Assembly (NCBI GenBank): GCA_049964535.1 | Contig: JBMFXG010000022.1 | Span: forward strand, 1-20,810 | Direction of reading: 5' to 3' | From: JAJYZP01 sp049964535 | GTDB lineage: Bacteria; Actinomycetota; Acidimicrobiia; Acidimicrobiales; Acidimicrobiaceae | Length of the DNA stretch: 20,810 nt | In this document: positions 7,832 to 13,985 of the stretch, one piece after another | Position numbering within the stretch: the stretch's first letter is position 1 | How the letters are laid out: every line of letters starts with the position of its first letter | Program-made: the position numbers and the translations under genes | Notes under the pieces: generated by a model | What the model was told of the DNA's origin: nothing | Database searches by the model: none | Seen by the model: the letters and a program-made list of their open reading frames with translations, nothing else

Positions 7832-8074
7832 CTACGGTTTCGCCTCACGCAGGACACGGAATGCGAGCCTCGGACAGAGATGCTCGACCCTCTTCGCCAA
7901 TACAACCTCGTCCGCTGTGCTCAACTCGCTGTGGTTCACGATCGGATAGCCCCAATCGTCAAAAGAGAGAAGCTCTGGCAGTAGCTCAACGCAGTAGCCA
8001 TAACCATCACAGCGAATAGGGTCGATCTGAATTCGCAAGCGACGGCGTGACGTCCCTCTAGTGCCGCCGGACAC
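7832..8074 (-). CDS. Small ferredoxin, probable [3Fe-4S] type
   Basis: The 80-residue protein has a ferredoxin core with C22-DGYGY-C28 and a distant C67-P. The spacing C-x5-C with no cysteine at the middle position, and only three cysteines in all, fits a single [3Fe-4S] cluster as in actinobacterial ferredoxins that serve cytochrome P450s and other oxidoreductases. The motif ELLSFDDWGYPIV is the usual segment between the cluster halves. It would carry single electrons in the cytoplasm. The GTG start lies inside the end of the NuoF-like gene (17-base overlap), so translation is probably coupled. It is the last gene of a five-gene redox operon and is the natural partner of the NuoF-like protein. 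The first about 10 residues (Arg-rich) are uncertain because a shorter start cannot be excluded. Confidence 0.88.
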   Translation of the reverse strand: MSGGTRGTSRRRLRIQIDPIRCDGYGYCVELLPELLSFDDWGYPIVNHSELSTADEVVLAKRVEHLCPRLAFRVLREAKP

Positions 8075-9428
8075 GCTGGCCTACCACATCGTCATCGTGG
8101 CCACCAACTCGGGGAGCCTCGGGAATGATCCCGTAGTCCACTCTTGTACAGCCCCGATGCACGTGATCATCGAGCTCCTCCTCACAGGTATGCAACACCG
8201 ACTGAACGAGCTGCGAGAAGCCGTCTGGCATTGAGCATGCACCCCTACCAGGGAGCTGTCGTGTTCTCTCCCAGATTCGTACGATCGAACCCTCGTCTCC
8301 TCTAACGATTGATTCGAGCTCTGAGGCGATACTTGGCAATCCGAACTTACATGGGCCACACTGTCCCGCGCTCTGCGACCCTAGATAGCGCACTACTCTC
8401 ATGGCCTCCCTTACCATGCATGCGTCGGAAGGGAAAGCAACGAGAACTCCTGCTCCCAAGCGAAGAGATGCCGACGAGATTCGTTCCAAGGGAGTCGAGC
8501 GCAGAGTGTTCGAAATTCGCTGGAAAGACCCGAAATAGCCACCGACGAGCAATGTCAACTCGACCTCTGGCGGCTCCTCAGAGAGTGCAAGTACATCGTT
8601 GAGACTATGGGACGACTCAACCTCATAGACCACACCTCCCTTGCGAGTCCAGAAGGTCCCGAGATAGCTCAAGGTACCAGACCGAGACCCACTGCGGTCT
8701 TGATGATAGGCCTGAGCCAGGCGAGCAAGGGTCTCCACGTTCGAGATCAGCGTCGGTCGATTTCTCACTCCTTTGACAGACGGACGCGGTGGTTGGAATC
8801 TTGGCTGGCCGACTCCGCTATCAAGGAACGACACGAGCGAAGTCTCCTGCCCGCTCACAAAGCCTCCGTCGATCTCAACCAACCGTAGTGGCGGTACACG
8901 ACCGTGATCCGGACGACGATCTACTGCCGCTTGTAAGTAGCCATAGAGGGCATCATCTTCATGAATGCAGAGATAAGACTCCCTGGCTCCAATTGCCGCA
9001 CAGATAAGCTCCAAACCATCGAGGACGAGATGGGGATGAGTCCACAAGAGCACTCGATCTTTGAAGGAGAGCGGCTCCGACTCTGCACCATTCGCCACCA
9101 CGATCGGCGAGCGACCTAAACGAGAAGCGCTCGAGACCGCGGAGATCTTGCGCGCAAGGGGAAACCCAGCCCCACCTCGTCCCGCAATCGACCAGCGCTC
9201 CGCCAGTTCTGTGATCTCCTTCGGTAGCCTTGTGGAGCTATCGAGATCCAAGCTTCCAAAGCACCTCGAGTGCTCAGAGAAATCAGTAGGGTCACCCTGG
9301 GCTGGCCTGCTGAGGCTACTCCACCCAACTCCACGCAAGTCATGACTGAGAATCGTCACGTCGTTCAGCCTTCCAGTCTCGACCCTGGTCCACTGCAGCC
9401 AACCAACCAAGTCCAATGAAGTGAGCAC
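8058..9428 (-). CDS. NuoF-like NADH-binding flavo-iron-sulfur protein
   Basis: The 456-residue protein resembles the 51-kDa (NuoF) subunit of complex I. Visible are the dinucleotide site GRGGAGFPLARK (83-94), the FMN site ANGAESEPLSFKDR (112-125), a region with VKGVRNRPTLISNVETLA (218-235), and the cluster region SAGQCGPCKFG (353-363) with a later C398. In true NuoF the site is CxxCxxC plus a distant Cys; here the first position is A354, leaving C357, C360 and C398. Such proteins pass electrons between NAD(P)H, FMN and an Fe-S cluster. No other complex I genes are present; neighbours are a membrane heme protein, an ApbE homologue and a ferredoxin, so this is a separate redox complex. GTG 9428 is used; GTG 9359 (better ribosome site, GGAAGG) is an alternative. 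Confidence 0.88.
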   Translation of the reverse strand: MLTSLDLVGWLQWTRVETGRLNDVTILSHDLRGVGWSSLSRPAQGDPTDFSEHSRCFGSLDLDSSTRLPKEITELAERWSIAGRGGAGFPLARKISAVSSASRLGRSPIVVANGAESEPLSFKDRVLLWTHPHLVLDGLELICAAIGARESYLCIHEDDALYGYLQAAVDRRPDHGRVPPLRLVEIDGGFVSGQETSLVSFLDSGVGQPRFQPPRPSVKGVRNRPTLISNVETLARLAQAYHQDRSGSRSGTLSYLGTFWTRKGGVVYEVESSHSLNDVLALSEEPPEVELTLLVGGYFGSFQRISNTLRSTPLERISSASLRLGAGVLVAFPSDACMVREAMRVVRYLGSQSAGQCGPCKFGLPSIASELESIVRGDEGSIVRIWERTRQLPGRGACSMPDGFSQLVQSVLHTCEEELDDHVHRGCTRVDYGIIPEAPRVGGHDDDVVGQRVRRH

Positions 9429-9443
9429 CGACGCGCTAGGCCT

Positions 9444-10229
9444 CTACGAGTCACGAGAACCACCTTCTGAAGATCTTGAGTCGTTCGGCTCGCCGGAAGA
9501 ACCTTCATGGGTCGCCTCATGGGAGACCTGCTTCTGCGACCCAGCGGTTGAGACTGCAACGGAACGAGACGAAACAAAGTGCGACGACCAAGAAGGAAGG
9601 ACCGGGCCCCGATAGGCCCAGATCATCACGAGAGCTGGTACCGCCAGTGCTAGCGTCCCAAGCCCAAAACGGGCAAGTCGTGAACCGACATCACCGGAGA
9701 GCACTCGAACCCAGACCGCCACCACCACAATCGCCAAGCTCACAAGATAGAAGATCTGTACGATGAGGAATTTGGAGTCGGTGCCAGTGCCAAGACCATG
9801 CATAACCCCTGCCACCCAGACCGGGTAAACCACGAAATGGATGCGCTTCCAAAGCGTCAATGGCAGATGTTTACGCAGCAGCGAGGTCACGACGACGGCC
9901 AGGAGGAGATCGAAGGCTGCGATTCCAAGTGCAAGATACAAGGGACGATAGGTCCTACCGAAAGGATCAAAGATACTCGTCCAACCCAGGTGGGTAAAGG
10001 GGTCTACGACAGCAGTAAGGATATGGACAGCCAGCATGACGGTGCCGAAGAGAGCGATGCCACGATGGAGCTCTGCATAGTGAATGCGAGGTCGCTCGGA
10101 GGTGCGAAATCGTTCCGCCCCGAGCACCCCTAAGACCACCGCTGCCGTAATCAGCCCAAATGCGATAAGACCACTCGATCGAGTAACGTACCACAACAGC
10201 TGTGAGGGGATCGCTATCGCAGCTGCCAT
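9444..10229 (-). CDS. Ferric reductase-like transmembrane heme protein
   Basis: The 261-residue protein has six or so hydrophobic segments within residues 10-210 and a Ser/Glu-rich cytoplasmic or periplasmic tail (about 215-261). Histidines placed like heme ligands are H55 (AELHRG), H69 (LAVHI), H131 (KRIHFV) and H144 (GVMHGLG), the pattern of the ferric reductase/YedZ (MsrQ) superfamily, which moves electrons across the membrane through b-type hemes. No C-terminal FAD or NAD domain is present, so it needs a separate reductase, plausibly the NuoF-like protein encoded 15 bases downstream. ATG 10229 is preferred over the upstream TTG at 10262 because GGAGG lies 9 bases before it; it overlaps the ApbE gene by 16 bases. 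The electron acceptor or donor outside is unknown. Confidence 0.87.
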   Translation of the reverse strand: MAAAIAIPSQLLWYVTRSSGLIAFGLITAAVVLGVLGAERFRTSERPRIHYAELHRGIALFGTVMLAVHILTAVVDPFTHLGWTSIFDPFGRTYRPLYLALGIAAFDLLLAVVVTSLLRKHLPLTLWKRIHFVVYPVWVAGVMHGLGTGTDSKFLIVQIFYLVSLAIVVVAVWVRVLSGDVGSRLARFGLGTLALAVPALVMIWAYRGPVLPSWSSHFVSSRSVAVSTAGSQKQVSHEATHEGSSGEPNDSRSSEGGSRDS

Positions 10230-11203
10230 CGCTCCGACCCTCCGACCTCTGGTCTCGGCCAACCGTTTACAAACTCTACGTCTCCCTCGCGCGCCACGAA
10301 ACGAGCTGGATAGCCCACCTCACTCAACAGCGTTCGTCCTCGCACGTCGTCAACGATCCCAGCTAGGGAGTAGACATTCGCAAGAGCTGCACTGGGAGCC
10401 ACCACGGAGACCGTTGCGAACTTCCCAGTACTATTGTGACGCGTTCTCGGATCCACAACGTGTTCTCTGATCTCTTTCGTGCCCCTTCTACCTAGTCTCT
10501 CAATTGCTCTCCAACGAACCGAAGACGTAGCAACGCCTCCACCGCTTAACTCGATTGCAAAGACGCTATCGGAAGGACTCCAAGTCGAACCACCATTCAG
10601 TGGCACAGCAATAGAGAAGCGCGTGCCCCCAGGCGACTGTATGGCGATATCTCCGCCCAGGCCGACAAGGACATCTATTCCATAGGACGAAGAGAGGACC
10701 GAAGCGATGCGATCGGCCCACAAGCCCTTTGAGATTGAGTGGAGATCGAACAGAGTCCCCCGCCGAAACGCCACCCCCTGGTGCTCCTGATCCAATAAGA
10801 CCGATCGGTAGCTCGAATCCCTCCTACGTTCGAGCAGCGACAAGGGACCGCCGATCGCATTCGAGTCCTCCCCAGAACCATACGCACGCCAGCGAAGTAG
10901 TTCGCCGCCCACCGTTGGATCGACGAGACCATCGGTAACCTCGGCCGCCCACAGCGCGAATGAGAGCATCCCATAGAGCTCGGGGGATACCTGATACCAC
11001 CGCTGACCAGGCGAGACCGCTAGTCCACGTCGATGGAGCATACGCACCTCGGAATCTGGACGAAAACACGATGCAATGCCGTCGAGCAAGCGAATCTCTC
11101 GTTCTAGATCCGTAATTAAAGGCGAGGGAAACGCTGGCGCACCTACCGCCACGTCCACGTAGGTCCCTATAGCCTCAATACGCTTCGCCGCTATGGTCGT
11201 CAA
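10214..11203 (-). CDS. ApbE-family FAD:protein FMN transferase-like protein
   Basis: The protein of 329 residues belongs to the ApbE family, which transfers FMN from FAD to a Ser or Thr of a target protein. Recognisable segments are FRPDSEVRMLHRRG (about 47-60), VDPTVGGELLRWRAYG (about 94-109), FDLHSISKGLWADR (152-165, the DLxxxxKG motif), VGLGGDI (180-186), VATSSVRWR (224-232), HVVDPRTR (248-255) and SAALANVYSLAGIV. In classical ApbE the last block contains a metal-binding Asp and a Thr (DAxxT); here they are N276 and L280, although Asn is common in actinobacterial members. There is no lipoprotein signal, so it probably acts in the cytoplasm. TTG 11203 is chosen because GGAGGG lies 7-8 bases upstream and the preceding stop is one base away; GTG 11218 is the alternative. 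Confidence 0.85.
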   Translation of the reverse strand: MTTIAAKRIEAIGTYVDVAVGAPAFPSPLITDLEREIRLLDGIASCFRPDSEVRMLHRRGLAVSPGQRWYQVSPELYGMLSFALWAAEVTDGLVDPTVGGELLRWRAYGSGEDSNAIGGPLSLLERRRDSSYRSVLLDQEHQGVAFRRGTLFDLHSISKGLWADRIASVLSSSYGIDVLVGLGGDIAIQSPGGTRFSIAVPLNGGSTWSPSDSVFAIELSGGGVATSSVRWRAIERLGRRGTKEIREHVVDPRTRHNSTGKFATVSVVAPSAALANVYSLAGIVDDVRGRTLLSEVGYPARFVAREGDVEFVNGWPRPEVGGSERWQLR

Positions 11204-11204
11204 G

Positions 11205-11477
11205 CTACGACCCTCCACTCACAGCAGCCGGTGCCTGCGTCGAGGGAGAGACCGTTGGCACCTGCGCCGTCGACGACGGCGCAACGCCAGAGTTCGTAGA
11301 GCTCGATGAGCTCGGTATCGACGATGGTGAGACCGCCGTCGTCGCCGTAGTGCTCGACGATTTCCCCGGGTCGAGCTTCCAAACTCCAACAGTGGCAATT
11401 CCGAAGGTCAACAACGTGTATCGTACAACTCGGCCAAGTGAGGCCGAGGCTCTCTCTCGAACCAAATGCCCTCTCAC
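11205..11477 (-). CDS. Small Ser/Thr/Pro-rich membrane-anchored protein
   Basis: The 90-residue protein begins with a basic segment (MRGHLVRERASASLGR), then one hydrophobic stretch (VVRYTLLTFGIATVGVW, about 17-33), and then a tail of about 55 residues made almost only of Ser, Thr, Ala, Pro and Val. The GTG start has AGAGGTAGG upstream. The stop lies one base before the preferred ApbE start, so it is the first gene of the redox operon. Actinobacterial FMN-binding proteins found beside ApbE often start with just this layout (anchor plus Ser/Thr linker) before the flavin domain, but here the protein ends without that domain. It could be a shortened relative of such an acceptor, or an unrelated structural subunit. 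No Asp-Gly-x-Ser/Thr-Gly-Ala-Ser/Thr flavinylation motif is seen. The gene call is fairly sure, the role is unknown. Confidence 0.68.
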   Translation of the reverse strand: MRGHLVRERASASLGRVVRYTLLTFGIATVGVWKLDPGKSSSTTATTAVSPSSIPSSSSSTNSGVAPSSTAQVPTVSPSTQAPAAVSGGS

Positions 11478-11526
11478 GACTACCTACCTCTCCTCTTTCC
11501 CGTACTCTTCCAGTATGAATGGCGAC

Positions 11527-11549
11527 GCTGAGACCGAGATGATCTCAGC
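11527..11549. promoter_or_regulatory. Inverted repeat upstream of the redox operon
   Basis: GCTGAGA (11527-11533) and TCTCAGC (11543-11549) are perfect inverted arms with a 9-base spacer. They lie in the 164-base gap between the thioesterase stop and the first gene of the redox operon, 50 bases upstream of that gene. On the minus strand the element follows a TTTTATT stretch. It may be an operator or a weak terminator; the sequence does not decide. Confidence 0.3.
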
Positions 11550-11641
11550 AATAAAACTTGCTTGTGAGCCCTACTTGACTGAGGAAACGCTGAGATCTGA
11601 ATCATCGATTCTGTGTACACGCACGTCCGATAGTCGGAGGA

Positions 11642-12403
11642 CTACTCATTTCTCCGAGCTCGAAGCGTCTCGAAATCAACGGTTACAAACAGTGCCTCAG
11701 CGGTCGCCGTCTCAACACCTTGAACCCTTGCCACTGCCGATGCGAAGTGTTTTCTCCCTTCGATTCGCTCTAACCGGGCGCTGAACTCCACCTCGCTCCA
11801 CAGCGGAGTCGGTCGACGATAGTCCACCGATAAGTGTGCAGTCATGGCAGGTTGACCAGCGAGCGACTGAGCAAGACCGCAGATCTCGTCAAATACGGCC
11901 GCCAGGAAACCGCCGTGTACGTAGCCTGGAGGACCCTCGTAGAGAGATCCAAAGGTGACGCTGCCAATCACCACCCACGAGTCGTCGACATCTCGCACAA
12001 TCTGAACGATCACCGGAGGAGAGAGAGGGTTCCCTAACCCAATGAAAGGCGAGCGATCCAGAAAGGATTCGCTGTCCGTAAGAGCGACACCTGCCATCGT
12101 TGGCTTACCGGCACTCGACACTTGAGCTCGGGATAGGAGCGCCGCTAGGCCCTCTATGAGCTCCTCGGATCCCTCTAGATCACCATCGGAGATCGACGAG
12201 TCTGATAGGAGCACTATCAACGAACGCAAGACGGCAGCTAATCGAAGCACAGACCCTGGTCCGTCAATGAGAACACGCGGACCGGCCCCCGCAAGGTGTG
12301 CAAGCCAGCCGGGTAAGACCGTAGCACCACCATCTGAGCTGGGTCGTTCCCGATCAAGTCGTGGTTCTTGCTCCTTCCCGTCGCCAGGACCGACCTCAGA
12401 CAC
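11642..12403 (-). CDS. PaaI-like hotdog-fold thioesterase
   Basis: The 253-residue protein has a C-terminal hotdog domain (about 120-245) with the PaaI/THEM4-type active-site segment GPPGYVHGGFLAAVFDE (157-173; H163, G164, G165 and D172 are the key positions), followed by AHLSVDYRRPTPL, the usual next strand. Such enzymes hydrolyse acyl-CoA thioesters. The N-terminal about 115 residues are of unknown function and rather acidic; actinobacterial thioesterases of this type often have a similar poorly conserved leader. The GTG start overlaps the stop of xthA by 8 bases and has AAGG 8 bases upstream, so it is translated with xthA and the FabZ-like gene. The acyl substrate cannot be predicted. Confidence 0.87.
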   Translation of the reverse strand: MSEVGPGDGKEQEPRLDRERPSSDGGATVLPGWLAHLAGAGPRVLIDGPGSVLRLAAVLRSLIVLLSDSSISDGDLEGSEELIEGLAALLSRAQVSSAGKPTMAGVALTDSESFLDRSPFIGLGNPLSPPVIVQIVRDVDDSWVVIGSVTFGSLYEGPPGYVHGGFLAAVFDEICGLAQSLAGQPAMTAHLSVDYRRPTPLWSEVEFSARLERIEGRKHFASAVARVQGVETATAEALFVTVDFETLRARRNE

Positions 12404-13226
12404 CTAATGGACCTTGTAAGCTGCCCTCTTCGTTCGGAGCGGTGAACTCTACAACCACTGGAGCGTGATCGGACGGCTTACGTCCGCTGGCGTCGACCTT
12501 CCGAGCATCTCGATCCACTCGGGCCGACCGCAGTGACGGAGCGAGACTCTCCGAGAGCAACACGAGATCAATTCTCATCCCAGAGTTTCTATGAAAAGCT
12601 CCGCCGCGATAGTCCCACCACGAGAATCCGTCGCGCTCAGGCTCGCAACGTCGATAGCTGTCAACGAGTCCAACGGATAAAATCTCCGAGAGTGCCTCAC
12701 GTTCTGCCTCAGAGACGTGTGTCATCCCTTCGAGAGCTGACGGACTCCAGAGATCGCGATCGCTCGGTGCGATATTGAAGTCTCCCCCGACCACAAGAGG
12801 GGTCCCCTGTGCAGCAAAGATCCCGAGCTCTCCTTGGAGCTCTCTCAACCACGCGAGCTTGTAGCGGTAGTGAGGATCATCGAGAGTTCGACCATTCGGG
12901 ACGTAGACGCTCAGGACGCGCAGTCCAAAAGTGATCGCTGACACTGCCCGTGTCTGAAGTTCTCCGTCGAACTCGAGCGAGTCAACGCAGACCTTAGGCT
13001 CCTCGAGGCGATCTCGAGAGAGAATAGCGACTCCATTCCATTGAGACATACCGTGATGGTACGAGTGATAGCCCAATTCTTGAAAGCGCAACTTCGGGAA
13101 GTCGTCAGAGCGCAACTTCGTCTCTTGCATCAAGAGCACATCGGGTCGATTCAGCTCTAGCCAGTCACAGACGTAGTCGAGTCGTGCTCGGAGCGAATTC
13201 ACGTTCCAAGTAGCGAGCTTTACCAC
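12396..13226 (-). CDS. xthA: Exodeoxyribonuclease III (AP endonuclease)
   Basis: The 276-residue protein belongs to the exonuclease III/APE1 family of the endonuclease-exonuclease-phosphatase fold. It cuts DNA 5' to abasic sites and removes 3' blocking groups in base-excision repair. Conserved sites are all present: ATWNVNSLRAR (N8), QETKL (E35), YVPNG (Y108), GGDFNIAP (D149, N151), RID (D220) and SDHAPV (D253, H254). GTG 13226 is chosen because it gives the usual start MVKLATWN and has GGAG 7 bases upstream. ATG 13256, which overlaps the FabZ-like stop as ATGA, is an alternative that adds 10 residues. It sits between two hotdog-fold genes with overlaps or short gaps. The function call is certain. 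Confidence 0.95.
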   Translation of the reverse strand: MVKLATWNVNSLRARLDYVCDWLELNRPDVLLMQETKLRSDDFPKLRFQELGYHSYHHGMSQWNGVAILSRDRLEEPKVCVDSLEFDGELQTRAVSAITFGLRVLSVYVPNGRTLDDPHYRYKLAWLRELQGELGIFAAQGTPLVVGGDFNIAPSDRDLWSPSALEGMTHVSEAEREALSEILSVGLVDSYRRCEPERDGFSWWDYRGGAFHRNSGMRIDLVLLSESLAPSLRSARVDRDARKVDASGRKPSDHAPVVVEFTAPNEEGSLQGPLGV

Positions 13227-13252
13227 TTCTGCACTCCAATCATCCCCATCCC

Positions 13253-13663
13253 TCATCCAATGACGAAAAAGAACTCAACCTCACACGCAGTTCTCGTACC
13301 CACTTTCGCCACGCCGTAGCCCTTACCTGCTCTCGCCCTCAGCGAGCGCATCTCAACACTGAGATCTAAGGTCTCACCAGGACCAACCTGTGCTCGAAAT
13401 CGTGCACGATCGATACCTCCAAAGAGCGGAAGTGTCTCTCGGTAAGCGTCAAGAGAGAGCACAGCACAGGCTCCAAGTTGAGCAAGAGACTCAACCATGT
13501 AGACCCCGGGCAAGGTTGGACGACCCGGGAAGTGGCCGCGGAACACCTCAAGAGACTCCAGAGGCGTCCACCGACCGACGGCAGACACACCAGGCACCAC
13601 TTCGAGCACCTCATCAACGAGGAGGAAGGGTTCTCGATGCGGGATGAAGTCTCTCGGGTCCAT
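13253..13663 (-). CDS. FabZ-like 3-hydroxyacyl-ACP dehydratase
   Basis: The 136-residue hotdog-fold protein has the FabZ signature in full: IPHREPFLLVDEV (7-19), GHFPGRPTLPGVYMVESLAQLG (43-64) with catalytic H44 and E58, and a following AVLSL helix. FabZ dehydrates 3-hydroxyacyl-ACP to trans-2-enoyl-ACP in type II fatty-acid synthesis. Length (usually 140-155) is slightly short at the C terminus. The ATG start has GTGGTGAA just upstream, a weak ribosome site. It is the first gene of an operon with xthA and a thioesterase and is not beside other fatty-acid or lipid A genes, so it may serve a special acyl substrate. Calling it fabZ proper is reasonable but a specialised dehydratase cannot be excluded. 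Confidence 0.9.
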   Translation of the reverse strand: MDPRDFIPHREPFLLVDEVLEVVPGVSAVGRWTPLESLEVFRGHFPGRPTLPGVYMVESLAQLGACAVLSLDAYRETLPLFGGIDRARFRAQVGPGETLDLSVEMRSLRARAGKGYGVAKVGTRTACEVEFFFVIG

Positions 13664-13983
13664 TTCACCACGTTACCGCGACCTCACTCCTGACCCACCC
13701 CCACGACACAGCCGTCCGCAGTTCTCTCCGAGCCGAACCACGTTGTTCGGTCCAAAGTCAGCGCTTTCAACATTGGCCGCACCGCCGATCAAGCTAGAGA
13801 CAACACAAGGCCAAGGATACAAGACCTCGTAGAGCAGATATTTTCAGGTTGGATCTCACGAAGCTTTCCTAGAGACCAAAAACGAGCCCTTCTATGACCT
13901 CAGGGTTGAAACTCCGTCACGCCAACTCATTCCGCATTGCCAGCACGCCCTTCCCTATCAAGCCCATCGATCGGCGAGCGGGC
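13664..13983. other. Intergenic region between kgd and the FabZ-like operon
   Basis: These 320 bases hold the 3' end of the kgd transcript and the promoter region of the FabZ-like operon, both on the minus strand. No protein with a ribosome site or recognisable family and no tRNA-like fold was seen. Two dyads are visible: CCGAAC-N6-GTTCGG at 13733-13750 and AAGCCC/GGGCTT at 13960-13985. Confidence 0.6.
13733..13750. promoter_or_regulatory. Inverted repeat CCGAAC-N6-GTTCGG (candidate operator)
   Basis: A perfect 6-bp inverted repeat with a 6-base spacer lies about 70 bases upstream of the first gene of the operon FabZ-like/xthA/thioesterase. It looks like a LexA box (GAAC-N4-GTTC) but the spacer is two bases too long. 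A dimeric regulator other than LexA could use it. Inferred from form and position only. Confidence 0.3.
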
Positions 13984-13985
13984 TT
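13960..13985 (-). terminator. Weak hairpin at the kgd stop
   Basis: AAGCCC (13960-13965) and GGGCTT (13980-13985) are inverted arms around a 14-base loop; the arm overlaps the kgd TAA stop (13984-13986). No T tract follows on the minus strand. It may slow transcription or protect the 3' end, but support is weak. Confidence 0.25.

Noticed and set aside
7512..7949. A 145-codon plus-strand frame across the rarA upstream region and ferredoxin gene
   Set aside because: It runs antisense to the ferredoxin, whose cluster motif is clear, and its own translation has no family resemblance.
8058..9428. Part of a complex I (nuo) operon
   Set aside because: No other nuo gene is present; the neighbours are an ApbE homologue, a ferric-reductase-like protein and a ferredoxin, and the cluster motif differs from NuoF.
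11515..11784. A plus-strand frame starting MNGDAETEMISAIK near the redox operon
   Set aside because: Its second half is antisense to the conserved thioesterase and is Arg/Ser-rich as expected for a shadow frame; no ribosome site was found.
13733..13750. A LexA (SOS) box upstream of the operon containing xthA
   Set aside because: The arms GAAC and GTTC are right, but the spacer is six bases rather than the four needed by Gram-positive LexA, so it is listed only as a generic inverted repeat.
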